A DNA stretch of 18,519 nt, from the NCBI GenBank assembly GCA_035493495.1, contig DATJIG010000350.1, positions 1-18,519 of the forward strand, written 5' to 3'. Of the stretch, positions 1 through 7,641 are shown in pieces. A model generated the notes under the pieces. The model saw only the letters and a list, made by a program, of their open reading frames with translations, was not told where the DNA came from and ran no database searches. Source of the DNA: DATJIG01 sp035493495 (GTDB taxonomy: Bacteria; Pseudomonadota; Alphaproteobacteria; SMXQ01). The position numbers were made by a program, and so were the translations under genes. Positions within the stretch are counted from its first letter, which is position 1. Each line of letters opens with the position of its first letter.

Positions 1-1
1 C

Positions 2-1033
2 GAGCTGTGGCAGGCGAACGAGGGCATTCCGGTCCACAAGACCTTCCACGTCGACGACCTCAAGGCGGTCGAGCTGTCGCACTGGGAGCGATTCGGCTGC
101 GACGCGGCGTTCGTCAACATGGCCGACCCGTATCTCGCCACTGCCATCGTGCTCGAGCTCAAGCCCGGCCAGTCGACCAAGGCGGTCAAGCACATGTTCG
201 AGACGCTGTGCTACGTCGTCAGCGGCCGCGGCATGACCTCGGTGAAGCAGGACGGCCACCAGGACCAGATCGTGAAGTGGCGCGACCACTCGCTGTTCGG
301 CCCGCCGCTCAACACGACCTACCAGCACCGTAACGTCGAGACCGATCGCCCGGCGCGGATTCTGATGATCAACAACGCGCCGATCACCATGAATCTCTAC
401 CGCGACGACGAGTTCGTCTTCGACAACCCGTTCGTGTTCCGCAGCCGCTATCGCGGCGAGCAGGGCTACTTCAATCCGGCGCCGGAGTTCCTCGGCGGCC
501 GCATCTTCCGCACCAACCTGATCGACGACCTGCGCACCTTCTACCTCAAGGAGTGGAAGGAGCGGGGACGCGGCAACAAGACCGTGTTCCTGTCGATGAG
601 CCACCACTCGATCGCCGCCCACATGTCGGAGTTCGAGGTCGGCACCTACAAGAAGGCCCACCGCCACGGCCCCGGCGCCCACGTCGTGCTGCTGACCGGC
701 ACCGGCTATTCGCTGATCTGGAAGGACGGCGACGAGCCGCAGCGCGTCGACTGGAAGGAGGGTGCGATGTTCTCGCCGCCCGACATGTACTACCACCAGC
801 ACTTCAACACCGGGAAAGAGCCCGCGCGTTATCTGGCGCTGAAGCCCAAGGGTAATCCCGAGCATCCCGTCCATCTCGGCGCGCCCGGCCCGAACTCCGA
901 TCCCGAGTTCGCCAGGCAGCATCAGATCGAGTCCGAGGACGAGGCGCCCTGGATCTACGACATGTACGCCGAGGAGTTGCGAAAGAACGGCATGAAGCTG
1001 CGCCAGGCGCGGCCCGAGTACCGCAAGCACTGA
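2..1033 (+). CDS. Two-domain cupin protein, 5' end missing (candidate non-heme metal dioxygenase)
   Basis: The reading frame is open from the window edge (frame beginning at base 2) to the TGA at 1031-1033, so the start codon lies outside; the first internal ATG at 119 is not the start. The encoded residues before that ATG (ELWQANEGIPVHKTF) align with residues 27-41 of the intact paralogue at 6507-7610, so only about 26 residues are missing. Two cupin barrels are visible. The C-terminal one keeps the motif KKAHRHGPGAHVVLLTGTGY, followed by SPPDMYYHQHFNTG, giving an HxH pair plus a downstream HxH that could bind a metal. The N-terminal one has KHMFETLCYVVSGRGM and is less canonical. The arrangement resembles gentisate 1,2-dioxygenase-like bicupins, but substrate and activity are unknown. 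It is followed 13 bp later by an SBP gene on the same strand, probably in one operon. Family assignment is firm; enzyme role is inference. Confidence 0.85.
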   Translation, partial: ELWQANEGIPVHKTFHVDDLKAVELSHWERFGCDAAFVNMADPYLATAIVLELKPGQSTKAVKHMFETLCYVVSGRGMTSVKQDGHQDQIVKWRDHSLFGPPLNTTYQHRNVETDRPARILMINNAPITMNLYRDDEFVFDNPFVFRSRYRGEQGYFNPAPEFLGGRIFRTNLIDDLRTFYLKEWKERGRGNKTVFLSMSHHSIAAHMSEFEVGTYKKAHRHGPGAHVVLLTGTGYSLIWKDGDEPQRVDWKEGAMFSPPDMYYHQHFNTGKEPARYLALKPKGNPEHPVHLGAPGPNSDPEFARQHQIESEDEAPWIYDMYAEELRKNGMKLRQARPEYRKH

Positions 1034-1046
1034 CCGGAGAACGGCC

Positions 1047-2213
1047 ATGAGAACGGGCTTTGCCGTGCGGGCGATGGTCGTGGCGGTGGCCTCGCTCTGG
1101 GCCGCATCCGCCGTGGCGGCCGATCTGCCGAAGGCGACCCAGGCCCTTCTCAAGAAGGCAGGCTTTGATGCCTCGATCCTGAGCGGCCTCGACCACGAGC
1201 TCGTCATGCCGCAGGCGTGGATCGACGGCGTCAAGAGGGAACCGGAGCTCAAGATCCTCGCCGCGTGGGACCCGAAGCAGTTCCGCGAGATGTCGGCGCC
1301 GTTCCGCGAGCGCTATCCCTACGTCAAGGTCAACTACACCCGGGGCGGCCTGCTCGAGCGCGGCAACAAGGCGCTGATGGCCTACCAGTCCGGCCGCTAC
1401 ATCGCCGACATCATCACCAGCGCCAGCAACGTCTGGATCGACTTCAAGGAGATCGACGGGCTGGTCGACCTCCGCACGCTGCCCAACTTCGCGCTGCTGC
1501 CGCCGGAGAATCGCGACGACCACACCGGCCTGTGGATCGGCCAGAAGATCACGTTCCGCTGCATGGCCTACAACACCCGGCTGGTGCCGAAGGAGCATCT
1601 GCCGAAGACCTGGGACAATCTCACGACCGACCCATTCTGGCGCAACGGCAAGCTCGCGGTGCCCGACCGGCCGAGCCTGTGGCTGTCCATGCTGTGGGAC
1701 GCCAAGGGGCCGGAGTGGGCGACCAGCTTTATGACGAAGATGTTCACCGAGGTGAAGCCGCAGCTCCGCAAGGAAGGGTCGAGTGCCGTGGTCGGTCTCA
1801 CCGCCGCGGGCGAGACGCCGGCCTTCATCGGTGCCGCCGAGTATCGGGTGAAGGAATACGCCGAGAAGGGTGCCCCGGTCAGCCTGCACTGCCCCGAGCC
1901 GATCCCGGTCGGCGTGTCGCAGTTGATGATGCTGAAGGGAAGCCCGGCGCCCAATGGTGCCGCGATGTTCCTCAACTGGTTCCTGAGCAGGGAAGGCCAA
2001 CTCGCGCAGTACGCCGGCGACTGGTCGCTGCCGGTGCACAAGGATCTGGAGAAGGATCCGCGCTTCCTGCCGTTCCCGGACGAGGTGGTCGGCAAGTCGC
2101 TCGCGGTGCGCGACGAAGAGCGCATCCGCAGCGAATATCCGAAGATGATGGCGGTGTACGAGCCGCTGTGGAAGGCCGCGGGCGGCGGCGCGCTGCCGAC
2201 CGACGGCGAGTGA
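1047..2213 (+). CDS. ABC transporter periplasmic substrate-binding protein (family 1, Fbp-like)
   Basis: A 388-residue protein starting at ATG 1047, with GGAGAA at 1036-1041 as ribosome binding site. It begins with a Sec-type signal peptide: a basic n-region (MRTGFAVR), a hydrophobic core and a probable AVA-A cleavage after residue 24. The mature part carries features of type-2 periplasmic binding proteins of the iron/thiamine/polyamine kind: KILAAWDPKQFREM and FRERYPYVKVNYT near the N-terminus, and NGAAMFLNWFLSREGQ near the C-terminus. It should bind a solute in the periplasm and deliver it to a membrane permease, but no permease is adjacent; the nearest is at 4729. It is the most divergent of the four SBPs in this window. 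The ligand cannot be read from sequence; given the neighbours, an organic acid is as plausible as a metal. Confidence 0.88.
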   Translation: MRTGFAVRAMVVAVASLWAASAVAADLPKATQALLKKAGFDASILSGLDHELVMPQAWIDGVKREPELKILAAWDPKQFREMSAPFRERYPYVKVNYTRGGLLERGNKALMAYQSGRYIADIITSASNVWIDFKEIDGLVDLRTLPNFALLPPENRDDHTGLWIGQKITFRCMAYNTRLVPKEHLPKTWDNLTTDPFWRNGKLAVPDRPSLWLSMLWDAKGPEWATSFMTKMFTEVKPQLRKEGSSAVVGLTAAGETPAFIGAAEYRVKEYAEKGAPVSLHCPEPIPVGVSQLMMLKGSPAPNGAAMFLNWFLSREGQLAQYAGDWSLPVHKDLEKDPRFLPFPDEVVGKSLAVRDEERIRSEYPKMMAVYEPLWKAAGGGALPTDGE

Positions 2214-2247
2214 TCGCGTTCCCGGACGCAGTCACGTGTGAAGCGTT

Positions 2248-2297
2248 GATATGGAAAATGTCTTAGTTGGTCAGAAAAGATATATTGGACCGAATGG
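2248..2297 (+). promoter_or_regulatory. 50-bp AT-rich element, copy A (candidate LysR operator upstream of the Rieske operon)
   Basis: This stretch matches 18285-18334 at 46 of 50 positions by hand alignment (differences at element positions 7, 12, 20 and 27) and in the same orientation relative to the downstream plus-strand gene. It contains GGTC and GACC half-sites 15 bp apart and the run GATATATTGGACC, and stands out as AT-rich in GC-rich DNA. The end of the element is 93 bp before the Rieske ATG at 2391. Because copy B sits in the lysR-ridA divergent region, the simplest reading is a LysR binding site with an overlapping promoter for 2391-7610. The exact promoter hexamers for the plus strand are not clear. 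Confidence 0.7.
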
Positions 2298-2351
2298 GCC
2301 GCCCGGCGCTTGATGCCGATATAAAAAAGGCGGTAGCGGAGCGCATCACAC

Positions 2352-2375
2352 GACGGGCCACGCGCGGTGGCCGTC
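2352..2375 (+). other. Leader hairpin abutting the Rieske ribosome binding site
   Basis: GACGGGCCAC pairs with GTGGCCGTC around the 5-base loop GCGCG, with one bulged G (2355), giving nine base pairs. The stem ends two bases before the GAGGAG Shine-Dalgarno at 2378-2383. It could affect ribosome access or transcript stability for the Rieske operon; it has no following T-tract and is not a terminator. In GC-rich DNA such stems also arise by chance. Confidence 0.35.
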
Positions 2376-2390
2376 ACGAGGAGACGGGCG

Positions 2391-3569
2391 ATGGTGAGCC
2401 GTGAAGAGAACGAGACGATGACCCGGGTCGGGCCGGGGACGCCGGCGGGCACGCTGCTGCGCCGCTACTGGCATCCGATCTGCCCCGCCCAGGAGCTCAG
2501 CGCCGACAAGCCGAAGAAGCGCATCCGTCTGCTCGGCGAGAACCTCGTGCTGTTCCGCGACGGCGGCGGTCGCCTCGGCCTGCTGCCGGAGCAGTGCCCG
2601 CATCGCAGCGCGTCGCTCTATTACGGCTTCGTCGAAGAGGACGGCATCCGCTGCCCGTATCACGGCTGGAAGTTCGCCGCCGACGGCGAGTGCCTGGAAC
2701 AGCCGTTCGAGCCGAACAATCCGGCGCTCAAGAAGCGGGCCTGCCAGCGCGCCTATCCGGTGCAGCAGCTCGGCGGACTGTTTTGGGCCTACCTCGGTCC
2801 CGATCCCGTGCCGCTGCTGCCGCGCTGGTCGCCGCTGGTCAGCCTCGAGGGCACGCGCCGCATCACGATTCTTCCCGTGCTCGAGTGCAATTGGCTCCAG
2901 ATCATGGAGAACTCGGTCGACACGACGCACACCTATTACCTCCACGGCCACATGATGACGATGCTGGGGATGGGCGAGAAGGCGGCCTACTACTACCGCC
3001 CGATTCAGAACTACGAGTTCGAGGTGGTGAAGGAAGACGTCTGGACCGGCGTGCGCAAGGTGCGCATCTATGGCGGCGACCAGGGCGAGCGCGAGCTCGG
3101 CCACCCGGTGATCTTCCCCTGCATCCTGATGTCGCCGCAGCGTCAGTACCTGATGATGCACTTCCGCGTGCCGGTGGACGACACCCACACTTACATCGTG
3201 CGCTACGAGTTTCTGCCGGGCGAGAAGAGCGACGCCGGGAACGCCGAGAATCCGCCAGTCGAGTATGTGAAGCCGTTCAAGAACGAGGACGGCGAGTTCC
3301 ATCTGCAGACCTTCGGCTCCCAGGACGGCATGGCGTGGGAGACCCAGGGGGCGATCACCGATCGCTCGCGCGAGCTGCTCGGAAACTCGGATCGCGGCAT
3401 CGCGCTCTACCGCCGCATGCTCAAGGAGCAGATCGCGGCGGTACAGGAGGGCAAGGAGCCCGCGGGCCTGATCCGCGATCCCGCCAAGAACCAAGAGATC
3501 AAGGTCCAGGTCTCGTCGGGGCAGGCGAAGATGGCCCGCGAGATGGCGGACAACTACGGCGATACATAA
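2391..3569 (+). CDS. Rieske non-heme iron oxygenase, alpha subunit (phthalate 4,5-dioxygenase-like)
   Basis: A 392-residue protein. The start is placed at ATG 2391, seven bases after GAGGAG; an in-frame GTG at 2367 adds only eight residues, lies inside a hairpin and has no ribosome binding site. The Rieske [2Fe-2S] motif is C69-x-H71-x16-C88-x2-H91 (CPH...CPYHGW). The mononuclear iron site follows as ENSVDTTHTYYLH, with D177, H180 and H185. This is the layout of single-component-type alpha subunits such as phthalate 4,5-dioxygenase, which dihydroxylate or dealkylate aromatic acids using electrons from a separate reductase. No reductase or ferredoxin gene is in the window. It opens an operon with an SBP, permease and cupin, suggesting uptake and oxidation of one substrate. 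The start region closely matches the second Rieske protein at 11657 (VGPGTPAGTLLRRYWHPI versus TGPGTPGGKLMRMYWQPI). Substrate is unknown. Confidence 0.92.
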   Translation: MVSREENETMTRVGPGTPAGTLLRRYWHPICPAQELSADKPKKRIRLLGENLVLFRDGGGRLGLLPEQCPHRSASLYYGFVEEDGIRCPYHGWKFAADGECLEQPFEPNNPALKKRACQRAYPVQQLGGLFWAYLGPDPVPLLPRWSPLVSLEGTRRITILPVLECNWLQIMENSVDTTHTYYLHGHMMTMLGMGEKAAYYYRPIQNYEFEVVKEDVWTGVRKVRIYGGDQGERELGHPVIFPCILMSPQRQYLMMHFRVPVDDTHTYIVRYEFLPGEKSDAGNAENPPVEYVKPFKNEDGEFHLQTFGSQDGMAWETQGAITDRSRELLGNSDRGIALYRRMLKEQIAAVQEGKEPAGLIRDPAKNQEIKVQVSSGQAKMAREMADNYGDT

Positions 3570-3595
3570 TCGCGCGTCGCGACTGGGAGCGAAGC

Positions 3596-4732
3596 ATGTT
3601 TCATCGGTTTGTCGGATCGCTGCGCGCGATCGCTCTTATCGCCGCGTTCGCCGTCGGCGTGTCGGCGGCGCTTTTCGCACCGGCCTGGGCGGCGGATGAC
3701 TGGAACACCGTGGTCGCCAACGCCCGGAAGGAAGGCGTGGTCGTCGTTCATGGCGCGCCGGGCAAGGGCTACAACACGATCCTCGTCGGCGCCTTCCAGA
3801 AGGCCTATCCCGACATCAAGGTACAGTACAGCGGCGCCGCGGGCTCGGTCGAGGTGCCGAAGGTGCTGCGCGAGCGCCAGGCCGGCATCTACAACTGGGA
3901 CGTCTGGGTTTCGGGGCCGACCAACGCGCTCGGCACGCTCAAGGACGCCGGATTCTTCCAGCCGCTGCGGCCGCTGCTACGGCCGGAGAACACCGCCGAC
4001 GACCAGTGGATCGGCGGTTTCGCGGCCGGTTGGATGGACAAGGACCAGGCGGTGTTCTACGCCTTCGACGGCACCAACCAGAATCCCGTCAAGATCAACT
4101 GGGACGTCATCAAGAAGGACCAGTTCACCTCGCTCGCCGATCTGGCGAAGCCCGAGTTCGCGGGCAAGATCGTGATGCACGATCCGAGGCTCACCGGCAC
4201 CGGCAACGGCACGTCGCAGACGCTGCTGCACAACGTCGGCGAGGAGACGCTCAAAGCGATCTGGCGCAACAACGTCGTCTACACCATCAACGGCCATCAG
4301 ATCGCCGAATGGGCGGTGCGCGGCCGCTATCCCATCGCCCTCGGCCTCGAGCCCAACGAGCTCAAGGACTTCCAGTCCCAGGGCGTCGGCAAGAACGTGA
4401 TGCCGGTGCCGGACTCCTTTTATAAGGAGCAGCAGATCAGCGTCGGATTCGGTGCCGTCGGATTCGTCGACAGGGCGCCGCATCCCAATGCCGCCGCCGT
4501 CTACATCAACTGGCTGCTGTCGGCCGAGGCCCAGAAGCTGTGGGTGAACCTGCCGCGCGGCACGCGCCGCGCCGGCATCATCTCGCCCTACAGCGACATG
4601 AATCCGCGCGCCGGCGTGTCGTATTTCCTCGGCCAGAAGGAAGCGCTCACGTCCGAGCGGACCGGTCTTATCCGGCTCGCCAAGGAGACGATCGACGGCG
4701 CCGCTCCGCGGTCGTCCCGCGAGTCGAAATGA
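3596..4732 (+). CDS. ABC transporter periplasmic substrate-binding protein
   Basis: A 378-residue protein from ATG 3596, preceded by GGGAG at 3585-3589. It has a long signal peptide with a probable AWA-A cleavage after residue 32. The mature sequence has the family-1 SBP pattern VVANARKEGVVVVHGAPG, then FQKAYPDIKVQYS, RQAGIYNWDVWVSGP and, near the end, NAAAVYINWLLSAEAQKLW. The same landmarks (KEGALTISGPSG, FQKAYPAIKV, EREAG...WDFRIGGP) appear in the two SBPs encoded at 7641-9877, so these three belong to one subfamily and probably bind related ligands. Its stop codon overlaps the permease start in an ATGA junction at 4729-4732, pointing to translational coupling and a dedicated SBP-permease pair. 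The frame is open far upstream inside the Rieske gene, but that extension is out of frame with the real gene there and is not coding. Confidence 0.9.
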   Translation: MFHRFVGSLRAIALIAAFAVGVSAALFAPAWAADDWNTVVANARKEGVVVVHGAPGKGYNTILVGAFQKAYPDIKVQYSGAAGSVEVPKVLRERQAGIYNWDVWVSGPTNALGTLKDAGFFQPLRPLLRPENTADDQWIGGFAAGWMDKDQAVFYAFDGTNQNPVKINWDVIKKDQFTSLADLAKPEFAGKIVMHDPRLTGTGNGTSQTLLHNVGEETLKAIWRNNVVYTINGHQIAEWAVRGRYPIALGLEPNELKDFQSQGVGKNVMPVPDSFYKEQQISVGFGAVGFVDRAPHPNAAAVYINWLLSAEAQKLWVNLPRGTRRAGIISPYSDMNPRAGVSYFLGQKEALTSERTGLIRLAKETIDGAAPRSSRESK

Positions 4733-6477
4733 CCGCGGCCGGCGCGGCCGCGCATCCGGCGCCGCCGCTCGGCGGCTTGCTGCGGCGACTGCACCGCTCA
4801 CTCGAGCTGAAGACCGTCGTCTATGTCGCCGTGCTGGCGACGGTGCTGGTGTTCGTGCTGCTGCCGGTGCTGCTGCTGGTCGCCTTCAGCTTCAGCGTCG
4901 GCTCGCCGGCCGAGCCGATCCGCATCGGCCTCGACGGCTGGCGCCACGCCGTCGAGAACCCAACGGTTTTCGGCAGCATCCTCAACACCGTCAAGCTGCT
5001 GGTGTGCATCCACGCGATCTCGTTCCCGATCGCCATCGGCATCGCCTGGGTGCTCGCCCGCACCGACCTGCCGGGGCGCAACGGCTTCGAGTTCATGTTC
5101 TGGATCTCGTTCTTCATGCCGACGCTCGCGATACTGCTCGGCTGGATCATGTGCCTCGATCCCGAGTACGGCGTGCTCAACAAGGTGGTGGACCTGCTGC
5201 CGTTCGTCGACGGCGCTCCGTTCAACATCTACTCGTTCTGGGGCATCGTCTGGGCGCACCTCGCGTGCCACGCCATCACCGTCAAGGTGATGCTGCTCAC
5301 GCCGACGTTCCGCAACATCGACAGTTCGCTCGAGGAGGCCTCCGAGGTCTGCGGCGCGAGCCGTCTCGCGACGCTGCGGCGCATCGTCGTGCCCGCGACG
5401 ATGCCGGCGCTGATCGCGATCCTGCTGCTCGCCATGATCCGCGCGATGCAGTCGTTCGAGATCGAGCTGGTGCTCGGCCCGCCGTTCAACTTCTACGTCT
5501 ACAGCACCCAGGTCTATTCGCTGGTGGGACAGGAGCCGCCGGACTTCGCCGCCGCGTCGGCGCTCGCCACCATGGGCCTGATGGTCATCGCGCCGCTGAT
5601 CGGACTGCAGCGCTGGATCAGTTTCCGTCGCAGCTACGCGACGGTCTCGGGCAAGATGAAGACCCAGCCGGTGCGCCTCGGCCGCTGGCGCACCCCGATG
5701 ACGATCCTGATGACCGTGATCGTGCTCACGCTGACGGCGCTGCCGGTCGGCTTCCTGCTGCTGGCGTCGATGATGAAGCTGTTCGGATTCTTCGACATCG
5801 CCGAGCCGTGGACGTTCGACCACTGGCGTACGGTGTTCACCGACGAGGCGTTCCGCCAATCGATCGGCAACACCCTGACGCTGGCGGGCGGCGCCAGCCT
5901 GTTCGCCGTGGTGCTGCTGTCGCTGGTGGCCTATTTCACCGTCCGCAGCAAGTTCCGCGGCCGCGCCGTGCTCGACTTCGTGTCGTGGATGCCGTCGGCG
6001 GTGCCCGGGATCCTGTTTGGCCTCGGACTCCTGTACGTGTTCCTCGAGATCCCGGTGTTCCGGCCGCTCTACGGGACGATGTGGCTGATGATCCTCGCCG
6101 TGGTCGTGAGCCACATGACCTTCGGCACGCAAATCCTCAAGAGCAATCTGCTGCAGTTGAGCCAGGATCTGGAGGAGGCGTCGACCGTCGCCGGCGCGAG
6201 CTGGCTGCACACCTTCACCCGCGTCATTCTGCCGATCATCGTGCCCGCCGTGCTGCTGGTCGGCACGACGAGCTTCATCACCGCCGCACGCGACGTCGCC
6301 AGCGTGGCGCTGGTGGCGACGGCAGGGACCAAGACGCTGTCGCTGTTGCAGCTCGACTACATGGTGAACGGGCGCTACGGCGCCGCCGCCGTCATATCGT
6401 TCGTCGTCATCGTCATGAGCACGGGCTTAGCCCTGCTCGCGCGCGTGCTGGGCCTGCGCATCGGCATCCGCCACTGA
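4729..6477 (+). CDS. ABC transporter permease, fused two-domain (FbpB/ThiP-like)
   Basis: A 582-residue inner-membrane protein whose ATG overlaps the stop of the SBP gene (ATGA). Many hydrophobic segments are visible, starting with residues 29-56. Two EAA cytoplasmic loops, one per half, mark the two fused permease domains: EEASEVCGASRLATLRRI from residue 202 and EEASTVAGASWLHTFTRV from residue 482. These loops contact the ATPase. Such proteins form the whole transmembrane channel with an ATP-binding dimer. No ATPase follows in this operon, so the protein may share the one encoded at 16100-17212. It is a clear paralogue of the permease at 14376-16112; both contain SFEIELVLGPP followed by an F-Y-V-x-S-T segment. 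An ATG-less upstream extension to 4540 overlaps the SBP and is rejected. Confidence 0.92.
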   Translation: MTAAGAAAHPAPPLGGLLRRLHRSLELKTVVYVAVLATVLVFVLLPVLLLVAFSFSVGSPAEPIRIGLDGWRHAVENPTVFGSILNTVKLLVCIHAISFPIAIGIAWVLARTDLPGRNGFEFMFWISFFMPTLAILLGWIMCLDPEYGVLNKVVDLLPFVDGAPFNIYSFWGIVWAHLACHAITVKVMLLTPTFRNIDSSLEEASEVCGASRLATLRRIVVPATMPALIAILLLAMIRAMQSFEIELVLGPPFNFYVYSTQVYSLVGQEPPDFAAASALATMGLMVIAPLIGLQRWISFRRSYATVSGKMKTQPVRLGRWRTPMTILMTVIVLTLTALPVGFLLLASMMKLFGFFDIAEPWTFDHWRTVFTDEAFRQSIGNTLTLAGGASLFAVVLLSLVAYFTVRSKFRGRAVLDFVSWMPSAVPGILFGLGLLYVFLEIPVFRPLYGTMWLMILAVVVSHMTFGTQILKSNLLQLSQDLEEASTVAGASWLHTFTRVILPIIVPAVLLVGTTSFITAARDVASVALVATAGTKTLSLLQLDYMVNGRYGAAAVISFVVIVMSTGLALLARVLGLRIGIRH

Positions 6478-6506
6478 CGACATAAAAATTCCAGGGGAGA
6501 AACGTA

Positions 6507-7610
6507 ATGTCCGAAAAAGCAGTCACCACCGAACGTCCCAACGACCCGGAGTCGATGCGCTACGAGAAGCCGCCGCAGTACTACCACGTCTGGCAGAAGA
6601 CCCAGAACATCCCGGTTTACGACACGTTCTATCTCGAGAGCCTGAAGGATGCCGAGCTCAAGCCGTGGGACCTGTTCGGCGGTAATGGCGCCTTCGTCAA
6701 CCTGACCGACTCGTTCCTGGTCGGCGCGTTCATCCTCGAGATCCCGCCGGGCAAGTCGCTCAACCGCATGCGGCACCTGTTCGAGGGCACGGTCTACGTG
6801 GTCGAGGGTCGCGGCGAGACCGTGATCGAGCAACCGGGCTACCCGAAGCTCACCGTGAGCTGGCAGAAGAACAGCCTGTTCGCGCCGCCGCTCAACACCC
6901 ATTACCAGCACATCAACCGCGACAAGGATCGCCCGGCGCGGCTGCTGGTCTGCAACAACGCGCCGCTGGTGATGAGCCTGTTCCACGACGAGCGGTTTCT
7001 GTTCAACGCCGACTTTGCCTTCGACAAGCGCTTCAAGGGCGAGACGGATTTCTTCGACCGCCCGGCCAAGTACCTCGGGAGCCGCCTGTCGGAGGTGAAC
7101 TACATCCGCGACGTCAACAAGCTCGATCTCTACAACTGGGAGATGCGCGGCAAGGGTGCACGGACCACGTTCCTGTCGCTGTCCGACAACACGCTCGCCG
7201 CCCACATCTCGTCGTTCGAGGTTGGGACCTACAAGAAGGCGCATCGCCACGGCGCCGGAGCCCATGTCGTCATGCTCAACGGCCAGGGCTATTCGCTGCT
7301 GTGGAAGGACGGCGAGCCGCGCCAGCGCGTCGAGTGGCGGGCCGGCACGATGTTTGCGCCGCCGGAGTGGTGGTACCACCAGCACTTCAACACCGGGTCC
7401 GAGCCCGCGCGCTATCTCGCGGTGCGCAACAACAACCCGACGCATCCGCTCCGCATGGGGTTGCCGGGCTTCGGCAGCAAGAACGGCCAGTTCGGCAAGG
7501 CGCAGATCGAGTTCGAGGACGAGGATCCGGTGATCTACGCCGACTACGCCCGCGAGCTCGAGAAGGCCGGCGTCGCGATCCGGCAGGAGAAACCGGTCTA
7601 CAACAAGTAG
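6507..7610 (+). CDS. Two-domain cupin protein (candidate non-heme metal dioxygenase)
   Basis: A complete 367-residue protein from ATG 6507, with GGGGAGA at 6494-6500. The N-terminal cupin (about residues 65-155) has RMRHLFEGTVYVVEGRGE with H90 and E93, then APPLNTHYQHIN with H132 and H135. The C-terminal cupin (about 235-310) has KKAHRHGAGAHVVMLNGQGY with H246, H248 and H253, then APPEWWYHQHFNTG with H291 and H293. The HRH plus WYHQH pattern recalls gentisate 1,2-dioxygenase-type bicupins, where histidines hold Fe(II) for ring cleavage; a non-catalytic or isomerase role is also possible. There is no signal peptide, so it is cytoplasmic. It is the last gene of the Rieske-SBP-permease operon, 29 bp after the permease, and paralogous to the truncated cupin at the left edge. 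Confidence 0.88.
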   Translation: MSEKAVTTERPNDPESMRYEKPPQYYHVWQKTQNIPVYDTFYLESLKDAELKPWDLFGGNGAFVNLTDSFLVGAFILEIPPGKSLNRMRHLFEGTVYVVEGRGETVIEQPGYPKLTVSWQKNSLFAPPLNTHYQHINRDKDRPARLLVCNNAPLVMSLFHDERFLFNADFAFDKRFKGETDFFDRPAKYLGSRLSEVNYIRDVNKLDLYNWEMRGKGARTTFLSLSDNTLAAHISSFEVGTYKKAHRHGAGAHVVMLNGQGYSLLWKDGEPRQRVEWRAGTMFAPPEWWYHQHFNTGSEPARYLAVRNNNPTHPLRMGLPGFGSKNGQFGKAQIEFEDEDPVIYADYARELEKAGVAIRQEKPVYNK

Positions 7611-7621
7611 CGCTTGGGATG

Positions 7622-7641
7622 GCGGGGGCGTTTGCCCCCGC
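7622..7641. terminator. GC hairpin between convergent genes
   Basis: GCGGGGGC and GCCCCCGC form a perfect 8-bp stem around the loop GTTT. It fills the 30-bp gap between the stop of the cupin gene (7610) and the stop of the convergent SBP gene (7641-7643). The symmetrical position suggests a bidirectional transcription barrier. There is no T-tract on either side, so it is not a textbook intrinsic terminator. Confidence 0.5.

Noticed and set aside
804..2039. Long antisense open frame of 411 codons opposite the cupin and SBP genes
   Set aside because: It is the shadow of GC-rich coding DNA; its translation is low-complexity and Arg/His/Val-rich with no recognisable domain, and the plus-strand genes have clear motifs.
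4798..6210. Antisense open frame of 470 codons opposite the permease gene
   Set aside because: Its composition (His, Arg, Glu, Gln-rich) mirrors the reverse complement of membrane-protein codons; no ribosome binding site or domain supports it.
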